In this document: in pieces, positions 19,119 to 28,300 of the stretch | Layout: the number at the start of each line of letters is the position of its first letter | How positions within the stretch are numbered: position 1 is the first letter of the stretch | NCBI GenBank assembly: GCA_027482185.1 | Contig: JAIXWF010000011.1 | Span: forward strand, 434,001-498,000 | Direction of reading: 5' to 3' | Origin: Opitutaceae bacterium | Lineage (GTDB): Bacteria > Verrucomicrobiota > Verrucomicrobiia > Opitutales > Opitutaceae | DNA length: 64,000 nt | Position numbers and translations under genes: made by a program | The notes under the pieces: generated by a model | Told to the model about the DNA's origin: nothing | Databases searched by the model: none | What the model saw: only the letters and a program-made list of their open reading frames with translations

Positions 19119-20561
19119 ATGAGCCAGAAGAAGTCCGCCCCCGAAGTCACCCGCCGCGAATTCCTCGGCAGCGCCTGCTGCGCCGCCGTCGGCGCCACAG
19201 GTCTCCTCTCCGCCCTCTCCAGCCTCCGCCTGATGGGCGCCGTCGCCAGTCCCGGCAACGGCCCGCAAACCCCGTCGCGTTCCGGCGCCATCGCCGGCGA
19301 CTACAAAGCCCTGGTCTGCCTCTTCCTCAACGGCGGCAACGACGCCAACAACCTCATCATCCCCACCGGCTCCGGCTACGCCGCGTACGCCACCGCGCGC
19401 TCCAACCTCGCCATCCCGCAGGACCGCGCCCTCGCCATCTCCCCCAAGACCTCGGACGGCCGCACTTGGGGCCTGCACCCGGCGGTCACCGAGCTCCACA
19501 GCCTCTTCAACAACGGCAAGGCCGCCCTCATCGGCAACGTCGGTACCCTGGTGTATCCGACGACCAAGGCCCAGTACACCGCCCGCAGCGTGCCCCTTCC
19601 GCCGCAGCTGTTTTCCCACAGCGACCAGCAGGTCCAATGGCAGCACAGCGTGCCCGACAAGCCGACCTCCACCGGCTGGGGCGGCCGCGTCGCCGACCTC
19701 GTCAACGCCTTCAACACCAACAACGAGATTTCCATGTCGGTCAGTATCGCCGGCAAGAATACGTTCCAGGTCGGCGCCCAGGTCGCCCAGTACGCCATCA
19801 ACACCGGCGGCGCCACCACCCTCGCCGGCAGCACGACCAGCCTGACCCCGACCACCCTCGACGGCGTCCGTTTTCGCGCCCAGAAAGACATTTTCGCGCA
19901 GAGCCAGCCGGGCCTGTTCGAGACCGCGTTCGGCACCGCGTCGGGCGACGCCATCGTCAGCGCGGATCTGCTCAACAGCGTGCTCTCGTCCTCCGGCACT
20001 TTGCTCACGCCGTTCCCGAACACCAACGTCGGCAACCAGCTCCGCATGGCCGCGCGCCTGATCGCCGCGTCGCCCAACCTCGGCCTCAAGCGCCAGATCT
20101 TCTTCGTCCAGCTCGGCGGCTGGGACACGCATGCCGCCCAGCTCACCAACACCGATCCGACCACCGGCGCCCACGCCGTCCTGCTTTCCCAGGTCAGCCA
20201 GGCCGTGAACGCGTTCTACAACGCCACGGTCGAGCTCGGCGTCGCCAATCAGGTGACCACGTTCACCGCCTCGGACTTCGGCCGGACCTTCCGCTCCAAC
20301 GGCGACGGCTCGGACCACGGCTGGGGCAGCCACCACTTCGTCGTCGGCGGCGCCGTCAAAGGCACCGAACTCTACGGCAAACTCCCGACGCTCACGATCA
20401 ACGGCCCGGACGACACCGGCCTCGGCCGCTGGATTCCGACCACCAGCGTCGACGAATACGCCGCAACCCTTGCGACTTGGTTCGGCGTCAGCGCCTCCGA
20501 TCTCCCGATCGTGCTCCCGAACATCGGCCGCTTCGCGAAACCGAATCTCGGTTTCCTCTGA
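19119..20561 (+). CDS. DUF1501 family Tat-exported protein
   Basis: 480 aa. Twin-arginine signal RREFLGSACCAAVGATG at about 12-28. The DUF1501 core shows DYKALVCLFLNGGNDANNLI, FSHSDQQVQWQHS, IFFVQLGGWDTHAAQ, FTASDFGRTFRSNGDGSDHG and WGSHHFVVGG. The family belongs to the alkaline phosphatase/sulfatase-like superfamily by fold, but its substrate is unknown. It is 20 bp behind the DUF1800 gene, so the two are one operon; a paralogous pair lies at 54227-57940. The signal peptide predicts folded export to the periplasm or cell surface. Confidence 0.92.
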   Translation: MSQKKSAPEVTRREFLGSACCAAVGATGLLSALSSLRLMGAVASPGNGPQTPSRSGAIAGDYKALVCLFLNGGNDANNLIIPTGSGYAAYATARSNLAIPQDRALAISPKTSDGRTWGLHPAVTELHSLFNNGKAALIGNVGTLVYPTTKAQYTARSVPLPPQLFSHSDQQVQWQHSVPDKPTSTGWGGRVADLVNAFNTNNEISMSVSIAGKNTFQVGAQVAQYAINTGGATTLAGSTTSLTPTTLDGVRFRAQKDIFAQSQPGLFETAFGTASGDAIVSADLLNSVLSSSGTLLTPFPNTNVGNQLRMAARLIAASPNLGLKRQIFFVQLGGWDTHAAQLTNTDPTTGAHAVLLSQVSQAVNAFYNATVELGVANQVTTFTASDFGRTFRSNGDGSDHGWGSHHFVVGGAVKGTELYGKLPTLTINGPDDTGLGRWIPTTSVDEYAATLATWFGVSASDLPIVLPNIGRFAKPNLGFL

Positions 20562-20567
20562 GCCCCC

Positions 20568-20586
20568 GGGCCGGCCCCGCCGGCCC
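20568..20586 (+). terminator. Hairpin after DUF1501 gene
   Basis: GGGCCGG (20568-20574) pairs with CCGGCCC (20580-20586) over a 5-nt loop, 6 bp after the DUF1501 stop. No clear T-run. Confidence 0.4.
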
Positions 20587-20604
20587 TATCACCAAACCGG
20601 AGCG

Positions 20605-20765
20605 CGGATTCCGGTTTACGAATCCCGGTCTCCGGTTCCGTTTTCCGAGTTCCGGTTTTCAATTCCGGTATCCGAATTTCGGTTTCCGAATTTCGAACTC
20701 CGGTTTCCGAATTCCGGTTCCCGGTCTTCAAATCCGGTTTCCGGTCTTCGCCCTCCGGTTTTGCC
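20605..20765. repeat. Long degenerate heptad array (TCCGGTT / CCGAATT words)
   Basis: About 22 consecutive 7-bp units alternate TCCGGTT, TCCGAAT, TTCGGTT, CCGGTCT and similar. It fills nearly the whole gap between DUF1501 and the next start codon. Related words occur inside the CDS at 23671-24009. Confidence 0.85.
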
Positions 20766-20778
20766 TTCCGCCGCCGCC

Positions 20779-21318
20779 ATGTCCCCCAAGCGCCTCGCCG
20801 TCCTCGTCCTTTCCGTCGCCGCCGCCCTCTTCTTCTACTTCCTGGGCCGCCCCGGCTCCCCGGCCGCGGATCCGACGGTGGCGAGGCCGGGCGGCGGCAC
20901 TCCAGGCCCGGCCGGCGTTCCATCCGTCTCGCCCGCCTCGGCGCCGATCCGCGCCGGCACCGCGCCGGCCATCGCCCGCTCCACTTTGGCCGACGGCCTC
21001 AACTCCCCGGGCCAGGACATCTTCGCCGACCTGCGCCAGATCAACGATCTCCTCGCGGCTTTCCGTTCCAATTTCCCCCGCGACGGCAATCCCTCCGGCA
21101 GCAACGCGGAGATCACCGCCGCCTTGGCCGGAAGAAACAAACTCCAGCTTGCCCTCCTCCCGCCCGACCATCCGGCCATCAACCGTGACGGCGAACTCTG
21201 CGACCGCTGGGGCACGCCGCTCTTCCTTCACCCGGAAAGCGGCACGCGTATGGATCTCCGCAGCGCCGGCCCCGATCGCAAACTCTGGACCGACGACGAC
21301 ATCGTCTTCGACCGCTGA
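20779..21318 (+). CDS. Hypothetical membrane-anchored protein with pseudopilin-like C terminus
   Basis: 179 aa from ATG 20779 (MSPKRLAVLVLSVAAALFFY), with one N-terminal membrane segment (about 5-22), a Pro/Ala/Ser-rich linker to about 75, then a compact domain. The domain ends GELCDRWGTPLFLHPESGT followed by RSAGPDRKLWTDDDIVFDR, a segment also seen at the C terminus of type II secretion major pseudopilins (GspG) and many Verrucomicrobiota hypotheticals. No prepilin-peptidase motif (GFxxxE) precedes the helix, so it is not a canonical pseudopilin. It sits directly after the DUF1800/DUF1501 pair, and the second pair is preceded by a real pseudopilin. Confidence 0.7.
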   Translation: MSPKRLAVLVLSVAAALFFYFLGRPGSPAADPTVARPGGGTPGPAGVPSVSPASAPIRAGTAPAIARSTLADGLNSPGQDIFADLRQINDLLAAFRSNFPRDGNPSGSNAEITAALAGRNKLQLALLPPDHPAINRDGELCDRWGTPLFLHPESGTRMDLRSAGPDRKLWTDDDIVFDR

Positions 21319-21444
21319 CTCTCGCCCGACCCGCGGCGCGGTCCGCACTCCCGCGCACGCTTTGCCAATTCCTGCGCACGGCGCGGCCAAATCCGAATTC
21401 GCGGTTGCGCCGCCCGCCGCGGCCGCTACGGTCCGCGCTCTGCC

Positions 21445-21810
21445 ATGGTTCGCCGCTGCTTCCTGCTGGTCCTCGCCTTTGCCTGCGCCTTCGCGCCGGT
21501 GAGCGCGGCGTGGGCCCTGTCCGCCGAGGAAGCCGATTCCTGCTGCTGCGCCGCCAAGTGCCCGTGCACCCCGACGGATTGCGCGCCGGCGCCGGTCGCT
21601 CGCACCTCCGCCTCCGCACCGCTCGCCGCCGCCGCCGTGCAGAGTGTCGCCGTCCGCAAATGCGCCCGACCCGACCGCTCCGCCTTTCTTGAGTTTCTGA
21701 GTCCCGCCGCCACCGGCCGCGCCGCCCTTGCGAGGGCCGCCTGCCGTAAAGTGCCGGCGCCCGCTGCAACGTCCGCGCTGTTTCGCGCGCATTGCAGCTG
21801 GCTGATCTGA
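21445..21810 (+). CDS. Small exported Cys-rich protein heading the Cus operon
   Basis: 121 aa: basic start and hydrophobic leader (MVRRCFLLVLAFACAFAPVS), then a dense cysteine cluster CCCAAKCPCTPTDC (residues about 33-46), then an Ala-rich tail with two more cysteines. No family recognised. The Cys cluster and its place as first gene before a copper/silver efflux operon suggest periplasmic metal binding or metal-responsive leader function. The second RND operon also begins with a short exported Cys-rich protein (31986-32384) without obvious alignment. ATG 21445 has no Shine-Dalgarno. GC-rich composition makes chance ORFs common, so confidence is moderate. Confidence 0.55.
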   Translation: MVRRCFLLVLAFACAFAPVSAAWALSAEEADSCCCAAKCPCTPTDCAPAPVARTSASAPLAAAAVQSVAVRKCARPDRSAFLEFLSPAATGRAALARAACRKVPAPAATSALFRAHCSWLI

Positions 21811-21994
21811 GATCCCGGCCTGCGGTGTGCCCGGCGGTCGACGACCGTTCGGCCGGCACTGCTCCGTCCGCCTGACCGAACCGGCCTTGCGCCGGTTGTC
21901 CTCCCCGGGGTCATGCCCCGATTTCCGCTCCCTTCGCGGAGCTCCGTTCCCCGCCTGTAAGATTCCCTTTTCCGCTCCGTCTTTGTTTCCAACC

Positions 21995-22393
21995 ATGAAA
22001 AACCACCTCCTCCTCGCCGCCGCCCTCCTGGGCTCCGTCACGCTCGGCTTCGCCGCCGACTCCAAAGCTCCCCACCACGGGAGCCATGCAACCAAACCCT
22101 CCGCCGCCCAACCGGCCGGCGCCCTTGTCCCCGTCACCGAAAAGGACGCCGCCTGGGCCGCCAAGGCCCGCAAAGACTACCCGCTCGATGTCTGCGTCGC
22201 CGCCGACGAAAAACTCGGCAGCATGGGCGACGGCGCCGTCTTCATCTGGCGCGCCGAGGGCAAGCCCGACCGCCTCGTCGTCTTCTGCTGCGAGGGCTGC
22301 GTCGACGACTTCAAAGGCGATCCCGCGAAGCACCTGAAGAAGATCGACGCTGCCGCCGCCGCCAAAGCGAAGGCCGCGGGCAAGAAATCCTGA
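21995..22393 (+). CDS. Exported TRASH/YHS-like heavy-metal-binding protein
   Basis: 132 aa from ATG 21995 (signal peptide MKNHLLLAAALLGSVTLGFA; the frame is open upstream without a leader). A His-containing linker (KAPHHGSHATK) precedes a small domain, YPLDVCVAADEKLGSMGDG to VVFCCEGCVDDFKGDPAKHL, with Cys-x(n)-CCxxC spacing like TRASH/YHS treble-clef metal-binding domains. The tail is Lys/Ala-rich. It lies 5 bp before the TolC-like gene, so it is part of the efflux operon and likely delivers or buffers Cu/Ag in the periplasm. Confidence 0.75.
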   Translation: MKNHLLLAAALLGSVTLGFAADSKAPHHGSHATKPSAAQPAGALVPVTEKDAAWAAKARKDYPLDVCVAADEKLGSMGDGAVFIWRAEGKPDRLVVFCCEGCVDDFKGDPAKHLKKIDAAAAAKAKAAGKKS

Positions 22394-22397
22394 CGCC

Positions 22398-23666
22398 ATG
22401 GCCGCGCGCCCGACGCTGCTTCTCTTGGTGCTCGGTCTCGCCGGGTCCGCCTCCGCCGCGGACCCGGCCGTCCCGGGTCTGCTCGACGCCGTCGGGCGCG
22501 CCCCCCAGCTCGCCGCCGCCGCCCGGCGCATTGAGGCGGCCCAGGCCCGCACCGGCTCCGCCGGCCGGCTCGCCGATCCCGAGATCGAAGCCATGGGCTC
22601 CCGCGTCAACGCCGACGCCATGGGCGAAAACCGCGACATGTGGGAACTCAGCGTCCGCCAGCCGCTCCCGAAACGCGGCGAACGCGCCGCCGATCTCGCC
22701 CGCGCCGCCGCCGCCGTCCGCATGGCGGAGGCCGATTTCGCGATGACTGCGGGCGACGTCGCCGCGGATGTCGCGCTGGCGCTCGCGGAGGCCGACGGCG
22801 CCGACGCACGCGCCGCTCTCCTCGAAGTCCAGCTGCAGCGCCTCGCCGCCGCCCTGCAAAGCGTCGACGCGCGCCTCGCGTCCGGCGTTGCGACGCGGCT
22901 GGCCGACCGCCTCACGCTGCAAAGCCGGGTCTCCGCGATGCAATTGGAACGCGAGCAGCTCGGGCGCCTCGCCGCCGACCAGCGCGCGCTCGCCCGCGGC
23001 CGCCTCGGCCTCGCTCCCGAGTCCCCGCTCCCGGCCTTCGCGGCTCCCGCCGGCGCCGAGATCGACGCCGCGGATGCCGCCACCGTCGCCGTCGCCCTGG
23101 CCCGTCTCGCCGAAGCCGACGCCATGGGCAAAATGGCCCGCGCCGGCGCCAACCCGATGACCTCCGTCGGCCTGCGCTTCGAACGCGAGCGCAGCAGTAT
23201 GGGCAATCAGGATACCGTCGGCCTGGCGGTCTCGTCCGAAATTCCCTGGCGCACCCGGCGCTACGCCCGCGCCGAAGTCCGCGCCGCCGAAGCCGACCGC
23301 GCCGCCGCCGTCGCGGACGCCGACGCCGCCCGCCACCGGCTCGCCGCCGCCGTATCCCGGGTCGCCCGCGCCGAGCGCGTCGCCGCGGCCGCCCGCCGGC
23401 TCTCCTCCGACACCCAGGCCCGCCTCGACGCCGAACACGAGGCACTCTCCCGCAGCCTCAGCGTCTCGCGCCCGGCCGGCGGCATGGACGGCGACTCCGC
23501 CGTCCTTCACGCCGTCGACATCCTCGACCGCGCGACCGCGCTGCAGCTCCAGATTCTCGAGGCGGAAACCTCCGTCCTCGCCGCCCGCGCCGAACTTTGG
23601 CGCTACCTCCCGCCCCGCCGGCTCTTGCCGCCGGACCTCGCCGCCCGCCCATCCACCCGCGATTGA
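22398..23666 (+). CDS. TolC-family outer-membrane efflux protein (CusC/CzcC-like)
   Basis: 422 aa with signal peptide (MAARPTLLLLVLGLAGSASA). Two long Ala/Arg/Glu-rich coiled-coil halves typical of outer-membrane efflux proteins are visible: ADPEIEAMGSRVNAD and WELSVRQPLPKRGERAADLA mark the first hairpin, and GLAVSSEIPWRTRRYARAEV the second. Trimeric TolC relatives form the outer-membrane channel of tripartite RND pumps. It is second in the run TRASH protein - TolC - YHS protein - adaptor - RND permease, with 4-5 bp gaps on both sides. Metal specificity is assigned from the permease rather than from this protein. Confidence 0.88.
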   Translation: MAARPTLLLLVLGLAGSASAADPAVPGLLDAVGRAPQLAAAARRIEAAQARTGSAGRLADPEIEAMGSRVNADAMGENRDMWELSVRQPLPKRGERAADLARAAAAVRMAEADFAMTAGDVAADVALALAEADGADARAALLEVQLQRLAAALQSVDARLASGVATRLADRLTLQSRVSAMQLEREQLGRLAADQRALARGRLGLAPESPLPAFAAPAGAEIDAADAATVAVALARLAEADAMGKMARAGANPMTSVGLRFERERSSMGNQDTVGLAVSSEIPWRTRRYARAEVRAAEADRAAAVADADAARHRLAAAVSRVARAERVAAAARRLSSDTQARLDAEHEALSRSLSVSRPAGGMDGDSAVLHAVDILDRATALQLQILEAETSVLAARAELWRYLPPRRLLPPDLAARPSTRD

Positions 23667-23670
23667 TGCC

Positions 23671-24009
23671 ATGAAATCCGTCTTCCTCTTCCTCGCCACC
23701 TTCACCGTCGGAGCCGTCGCCGCGCTCGCCTACCGCACCGCCCGCCACGACCCTACTCCGGTTTCCGGTCTCCCCGCTCCGGTTTCCCAGCCAACGTCTC
23801 CGGTCTCCGGTCTCCCCACTTCGGTTTCGAAAACGCCGGTCAACACCGTCTGCGCCATCTGCGGCATGGACGTCGACCCGAAGCTGCCCACCGCCGAGTA
23901 CCAGGGAAAGACCATCGGCTTCGGCTGCCGCATGTGCCCGCCGAAATTCAAGGCCGAGCCCGACAAGTTCGGGCCGCTCTATCTCCGCAACGAAGTTGTC
24001 AAACGCTGA
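23671..24009 (+). CDS. Membrane-anchored YHS-type metal-binding protein with heptad-encoded linker
   Basis: 112 aa: one N-terminal hydrophobic segment (MKSVFLFLATFTVGAVAALA), a linker made of PVSGLP/APVSQP/SPVSGLP/TSVSKTPV (about 29-56), then CAICGMDVDPKLPTAEYQGK and GFGCRMCPPKF, a Cys2-Cys2-like YHS/TRASH metal site. The linker is the translation of a 7-bp array (23755-23835) of the same TCCGGTT words found between genes at 20605-20765. Encoded between the TolC-like and adaptor genes (gap 4 bp on each side), it probably acts as a periplasmic metallochaperone. Confidence 0.78.
   Translation: MKSVFLFLATFTVGAVAALAYRTARHDPTPVSGLPAPVSQPTSPVSGLPTSVSKTPVNTVCAICGMDVDPKLPTAEYQGKTIGFGCRMCPPKFKAEPDKFGPLYLRNEVVKR
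23755..23835. repeat. Heptad array inside a coding sequence (TCCGGTT/TCCGGTC)
   Basis: About eleven 7-bp units within the YHS-protein gene encode its Pro/Val/Ser-rich linker. 7 bp is not a multiple of 3, yet the frame stays open across the array. Confidence 0.8.
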
Positions 24010-24013
24010 TCCC

Positions 24014-25315
24014 ATGCGCCGGTCCTCTTTGCTCGCCGCCGCGGCCGGCCTCGCCGCCGGCATTGTGACCGTCGCCTCCATCCCGGCGACGAAGCTCTTC
24101 CCGGCGCCCCCCGCCCCGGCTGCCGCCGCGGCGGCCGGCGAGCGCTGGGCCTGCCCGATGATGGACTTCATCGGCAACCGCCCCGGCGACTGCCCGGTCT
24201 GTGGCATGAAAATGACAAAGGTCACCGCCGGCGAGCTGACACGCGAACAGCAGAACCGCATGGGCGTATCCCTTTCCACCGTCACGTCCGGCCCCGCCAC
24301 GGCCATAATCCGCGCCTACGGCACCGTCCGCTACGACGACCGCACCTTGCAGGTCGTCGTGCCGCGCGTCGCCGGCCGCATCGTGAAACGGCATCCCGCT
24401 GCGCTCCATCCCGGCAATCTCGTCGCCGCCGGAGATCCGGTCGTCGACCTCTACAGCCCGGAAGCCTTCGCCGCGCAGGGCGAACTCGCCGCCGCGGTGA
24501 AACTCGCCGACGGCCACGCCATCCACGCCCTGCTCGAACGCTTCACGCGCTGGAACCTGCGGCCGCTGGCCGACGCCGTCCTGCAGGGCGGCGCCCCCGT
24601 CGACACCGTCACGATCCTTTCCCCTTACGCCGGCACCGTCGTGCTCGGTCTCGAAGGCGAAGGCATGGCCGGCGCGAAACTGCCCACCGTCGGCGCCGAA
24701 GTGATGGCCGACACGCCGCTGCTCCGCCTCGTCGAGCCGCGCACCTTCATGGTCGTCGTGCACGTGCCCGAGGCCCGCGCGCATTGGCTGCGCGAGGGCC
24801 AGACCGTGCGCCTCGCCTCCGACGACCGCGGCGAGTTGCCCGACGTCGCCGCCCGCGTCACGTGGCTTGCCCCCGAACTCAACGCCGAGATTCGTGCCCG
24901 CGAGGTCCATCTCCATCTCGCCGACCCCAACGGCCGCCTCCTGGTCGGCAGCCTGGTCAACGCCCGCATCGAGGCCGCCCTCGGTCCCGCGCTCGAGGCC
25001 GCCGAGACGCCAGCGATGTTCACCCTCGTGCCGAAATCCGCCGTGCTCTCGACCGGCGTGCGCAACGTCGCCTGGCGCGTCGCCGGCCGCGAAAGCGACG
25101 GCCGGATCCGCTTCGAGCTCGCCCCGCTCGCCCTCGGGCCGCGGCTTGAAACGGCGAACGGCACGGACGCCTACATTGTCCGCGCCGGCCTGAAGCCCGG
25201 CGACGAGGTCGCCACCCAGGGCGCTTTCCTGATCGACAGCCAAGCCCAGCTCGCCGGCACCCCGAGCCTGCTCTTCCCGCTCGGCGCAACCGCCGCCCCC
25301 GCCCACAGCCACTGA
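24014..25315 (+). CDS. cusB: RND efflux periplasmic adaptor, CusB-type with heavy-metal-binding domain
   Basis: 433 aa from ATG 24014 (MRRSSLLAAAAGLAAGIVTV), with an N-terminal membrane anchor or signal. Residues about 45-70 are the heavy-metal-binding zinc-ribbon-like domain WACPMMDFIGNRPGDCPVCG of CusB-type adaptors. The beta-barrel/lipoyl core follows (IRAYGTVRYDDRTLQVVVPR, GRIVKRHPAALHPGNLVAAG, TILSPYAGTVVLGLEGEG), and the C-terminal membrane-proximal domain ends with AHSH. In the Cus system the adaptor passes Cu(I)/Ag(I) to the permease and bridges it to the channel. The gene lies 4 bp after the YHS protein and 70 bp before the permease, a gap that contains a GAACTCN heptad array. Confidence 0.9.
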   Translation: MRRSSLLAAAAGLAAGIVTVASIPATKLFPAPPAPAAAAAAGERWACPMMDFIGNRPGDCPVCGMKMTKVTAGELTREQQNRMGVSLSTVTSGPATAIIRAYGTVRYDDRTLQVVVPRVAGRIVKRHPAALHPGNLVAAGDPVVDLYSPEAFAAQGELAAAVKLADGHAIHALLERFTRWNLRPLADAVLQGGAPVDTVTILSPYAGTVVLGLEGEGMAGAKLPTVGAEVMADTPLLRLVEPRTFMVVVHVPEARAHWLREGQTVRLASDDRGELPDVAARVTWLAPELNAEIRAREVHLHLADPNGRLLVGSLVNARIEAALGPALEAAETPAMFTLVPKSAVLSTGVRNVAWRVAGRESDGRIRFELAPLALGPRLETANGTDAYIVRAGLKPGDEVATQGAFLIDSQAQLAGTPSLLFPLGATAAPAHSH

Positions 25316-25335
25316 TTCAGAAGCCAGAACAACAC

Positions 25336-25364
25336 CGAACTCTGAACTCCGAACCCTGAACCGC
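25336..25364. repeat. Heptad array (GAACTCN) between cusB and cusA
   Basis: Four units CGAACTC, TGAACTC, CGAACCC, TGAACCG with 7-bp period in the 70-bp gap before the GTG start of cusA. Confidence 0.7.
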
Positions 25365-25385
25365 ACGCGCTCCGCGCGTCCGCCC

Positions 25386-28300
25386 GTGCTCACCTTCGCC
25401 ATCCGCAATCCGTTCCTGACCCTCGCCGCGTCGCTCGCCCTCGCGATCGCCGGACTGTGGGCCTGGCGCCAGGTGCCGGTCGACGCGATCCCCGATCTCA
25501 GCGACAATCAGGTGATCGTCTGGGCCGAGTGGCCGGGCCAAAGCCCGCAGGACATCGACCAGCAGGTCACCTCGCGCCTCGCCCGCGAACTTCAGGGCCT
25601 GCCCGGCGTCCGCACCGTGCGGGGCATGTCTCTCTACGGCGCCGCCTACGTCTACGTGATCTTCGAGGAACGCCGCGATCTCTACGACTGCCGCACGCGC
25701 GTCCTCGAACGGCTTTCGCAGGTCCAGGGCCTGCTGCCTGCGGGCGTGAATCCGCGTCTCGGGCCCGACGCCACCGCCATGGGCCAAATCTACGCGTTCA
25801 CGCTCCAGGGCCCGCGCGATCTCGAGGCGAAACGCTACCTGCTTGATCAGGTCGTCGTCCCCGCCCTGCGCGCCGTGCCCGGCGTCGCCGAGGTCGCCCC
25901 GGCCGGCGGCGTCGTGCGCGAATACCAGATCGACGTCGACCCCGTGCGCCTCGAGGAGCAGGGCCTCACGCTCGACATGCTGATGATGGCCGTGCAGGCC
26001 GCGGGCCGCGACACCGGCGCTATGAGCGTCGAACGCAGCGGCGTCGAAACCATGATCCGCGGCGTCGGCTTCATCCGCTCCGTCGCCGACGTGGAAAACA
26101 TCGTCCTCCGCGGCAACCGCGCCAAGGGCGCCGGCCTCCGGCTCGGCGAGGTCGCCGCCGTTTCGCTCGGCGGCCAATTCCGCCAGGGCCTGCTCGCCGA
26201 CGCGCATCAGGAACACGTCGGCGCGATCGTCGGCCTGCGCGTGCGCGAGGATCCGAAGCGCGTGATCGACGCCGTCAAACGCCGCCTCGCCGATCTCGCG
26301 CCCACGTTTGCGCGCGAGCAGGTGAGCGTCGTGCCGTTCTACGATCGCTCCCAGCTGATCCGCGAAACCACCGCGACGCTCTCCGCCACGCTCGTCGAGG
26401 CCGTCGTCACTACCGCGATCGTGGTTATTGTTTTTCTGTTGCACGCGCGGGCCAGCCTCGCCGTCGCCGTCAGCCTGCCGCTCGGCATGCTCTTCACCTT
26501 TCTCGTGATGCACGCCGCCGGTGTCGGGGCCAACATCATGAGCCTCGCCGGCATCGCGATCGCGATCGGCGTGATGGTCGATTTCGGGATCATCATGACC
26601 GAAAACATCACGCAGCACCTCGTCGACCTGCAGGAGAAATGCCGGCGCGAGGGCCGCGCGATGCCGACCTCGCCGTTCGACGCGGAGATCACCGCCGCCG
26701 TCATCGCCGGGGCCAAGGAAGTCGCGCGCCCGTTGCTCACCTCGGCCGCCACCACCGTGATGGGGTTCCTGCCGATCTTCGCCCTGCAGGATCAGGCCGG
26801 CCGGCTGTTCGCGCCGCTCGCATTGACCAAGTCCCTCGCGATCAGCGGCGCCGTCCTCTTCGGCACGCTCCTCGTCCCCGTGCTCTGCCGCCTGCTCCTG
26901 CCGCCTTGGCAAGTGCGCAAGCCGATCCTGCTCGCCGTCGCCGGACTCGCGGGCGGCCTCGGCTTCGGCTGGTTCATCCGCGACGGCTGGAGCTTGCCCC
27001 AGGACTACGGTCGCTGGGCCCTCGCCGTTCCCGGTTGGCTCTTCGCCCCGCTCTTCGGCGGCGCCGTCGCGCTGCTCGTCTGGCGCCTCGGTCGCGAACG
27101 GCTTGTCAACTACGAGGAGAATCCCGCGAGCCGCGCCATCCACGTCGCCTATGAATGGGCCTACGGCCACATCCAGCGCCACAAGGTCGTCTTCACCGCC
27201 GCCATCGCCTCGCTCGCCCTCGGCGGCTACCTGCTCGGGCTCGGTTGGACGACGGTGAGTTGGCCGTTGCGCCAAGCCTTCGCCCTCGCCGGCGCCGACC
27301 TCTCCCGCACCGCCGCGGACCAAGCGCTGGCGCGCGCGTTTCCCGGCGTCGGTTCGAGTTTCCTGCCGCCGCTCGACGAAGGCAGCCTCCTCTTCATGCC
27401 GTCGATCCCGGCTTCCGGCGGTCTCGGCGAAACCCAGCGCGTGATGCTCGCCCAGAATCGTCTCATCGAGTCCGTCCCCGAGGTCGCCCACGTGATGGGC
27501 AAAATGGGCCGCGCCGAGACCGCCCTCGATCCCGCACCCATCGGCATGATCGAAACGGTTGTAGTGCTGAAACCGTACGCCGAGTGGCCCGTGCATCCGT
27601 TTGCCAAACCCGACGGCACCGAGGAAAAACGCCCACGCACCCTCGCCGAGGTGCGGGCCGCGCTCGCCGCAATCTCCGACATTCCCGGCGTCGCGCCGAG
27701 TTGGCTCCAGCCGATCGAGACCCGCGTCGTGATGCTGTCCACCGGCATCCGCAGCCTGATCGCGCTGCAGGTGCTCGGCGACGACACCGACGCCCTCGAG
27801 CGCTTTGCCGAAGCCGCCGAGAAAGTGATCCAAGGCACGCCCGGCGCCGTCGACGTGCAGATGCAGCGCGAAGGCGGCAAACCCTACGCCGAGATCCGCC
27901 TCGACCCGGAGAAACTCGCGCGCTTCGGCCTGAGCAACGAGCAGGTGATGCGCGCCGTCGAGACCGCCTTCGGCGGCATGGCCGTGACCTATTCGGTCGA
28001 AGGCGCACTCCGTTATCCGGTCCGGATCCGCTACGCCCGCGAACGCCGCGACGACGCCGACGAACTCGCCCAGCTCCAGATTCCCGCCACCGCCGGCCAC
28101 GGCGCCATCCCGCTTTCCAGCCTCCTCGCTGCGCCGACCGTCCACACGCTCGTGTTCGCCGATGCCTCCGGCGCCCAACTCTCGACGTTCGGCGCCCGAC
28201 TCTCACTCACCCACCAGCGCAACCTCGTCGGCCTCTCGCCCACGCGCGCCGAACTCACGCTGCCCGCCGGCGAATCGCTCGCGTCCGTGCTCGCGCCGTT

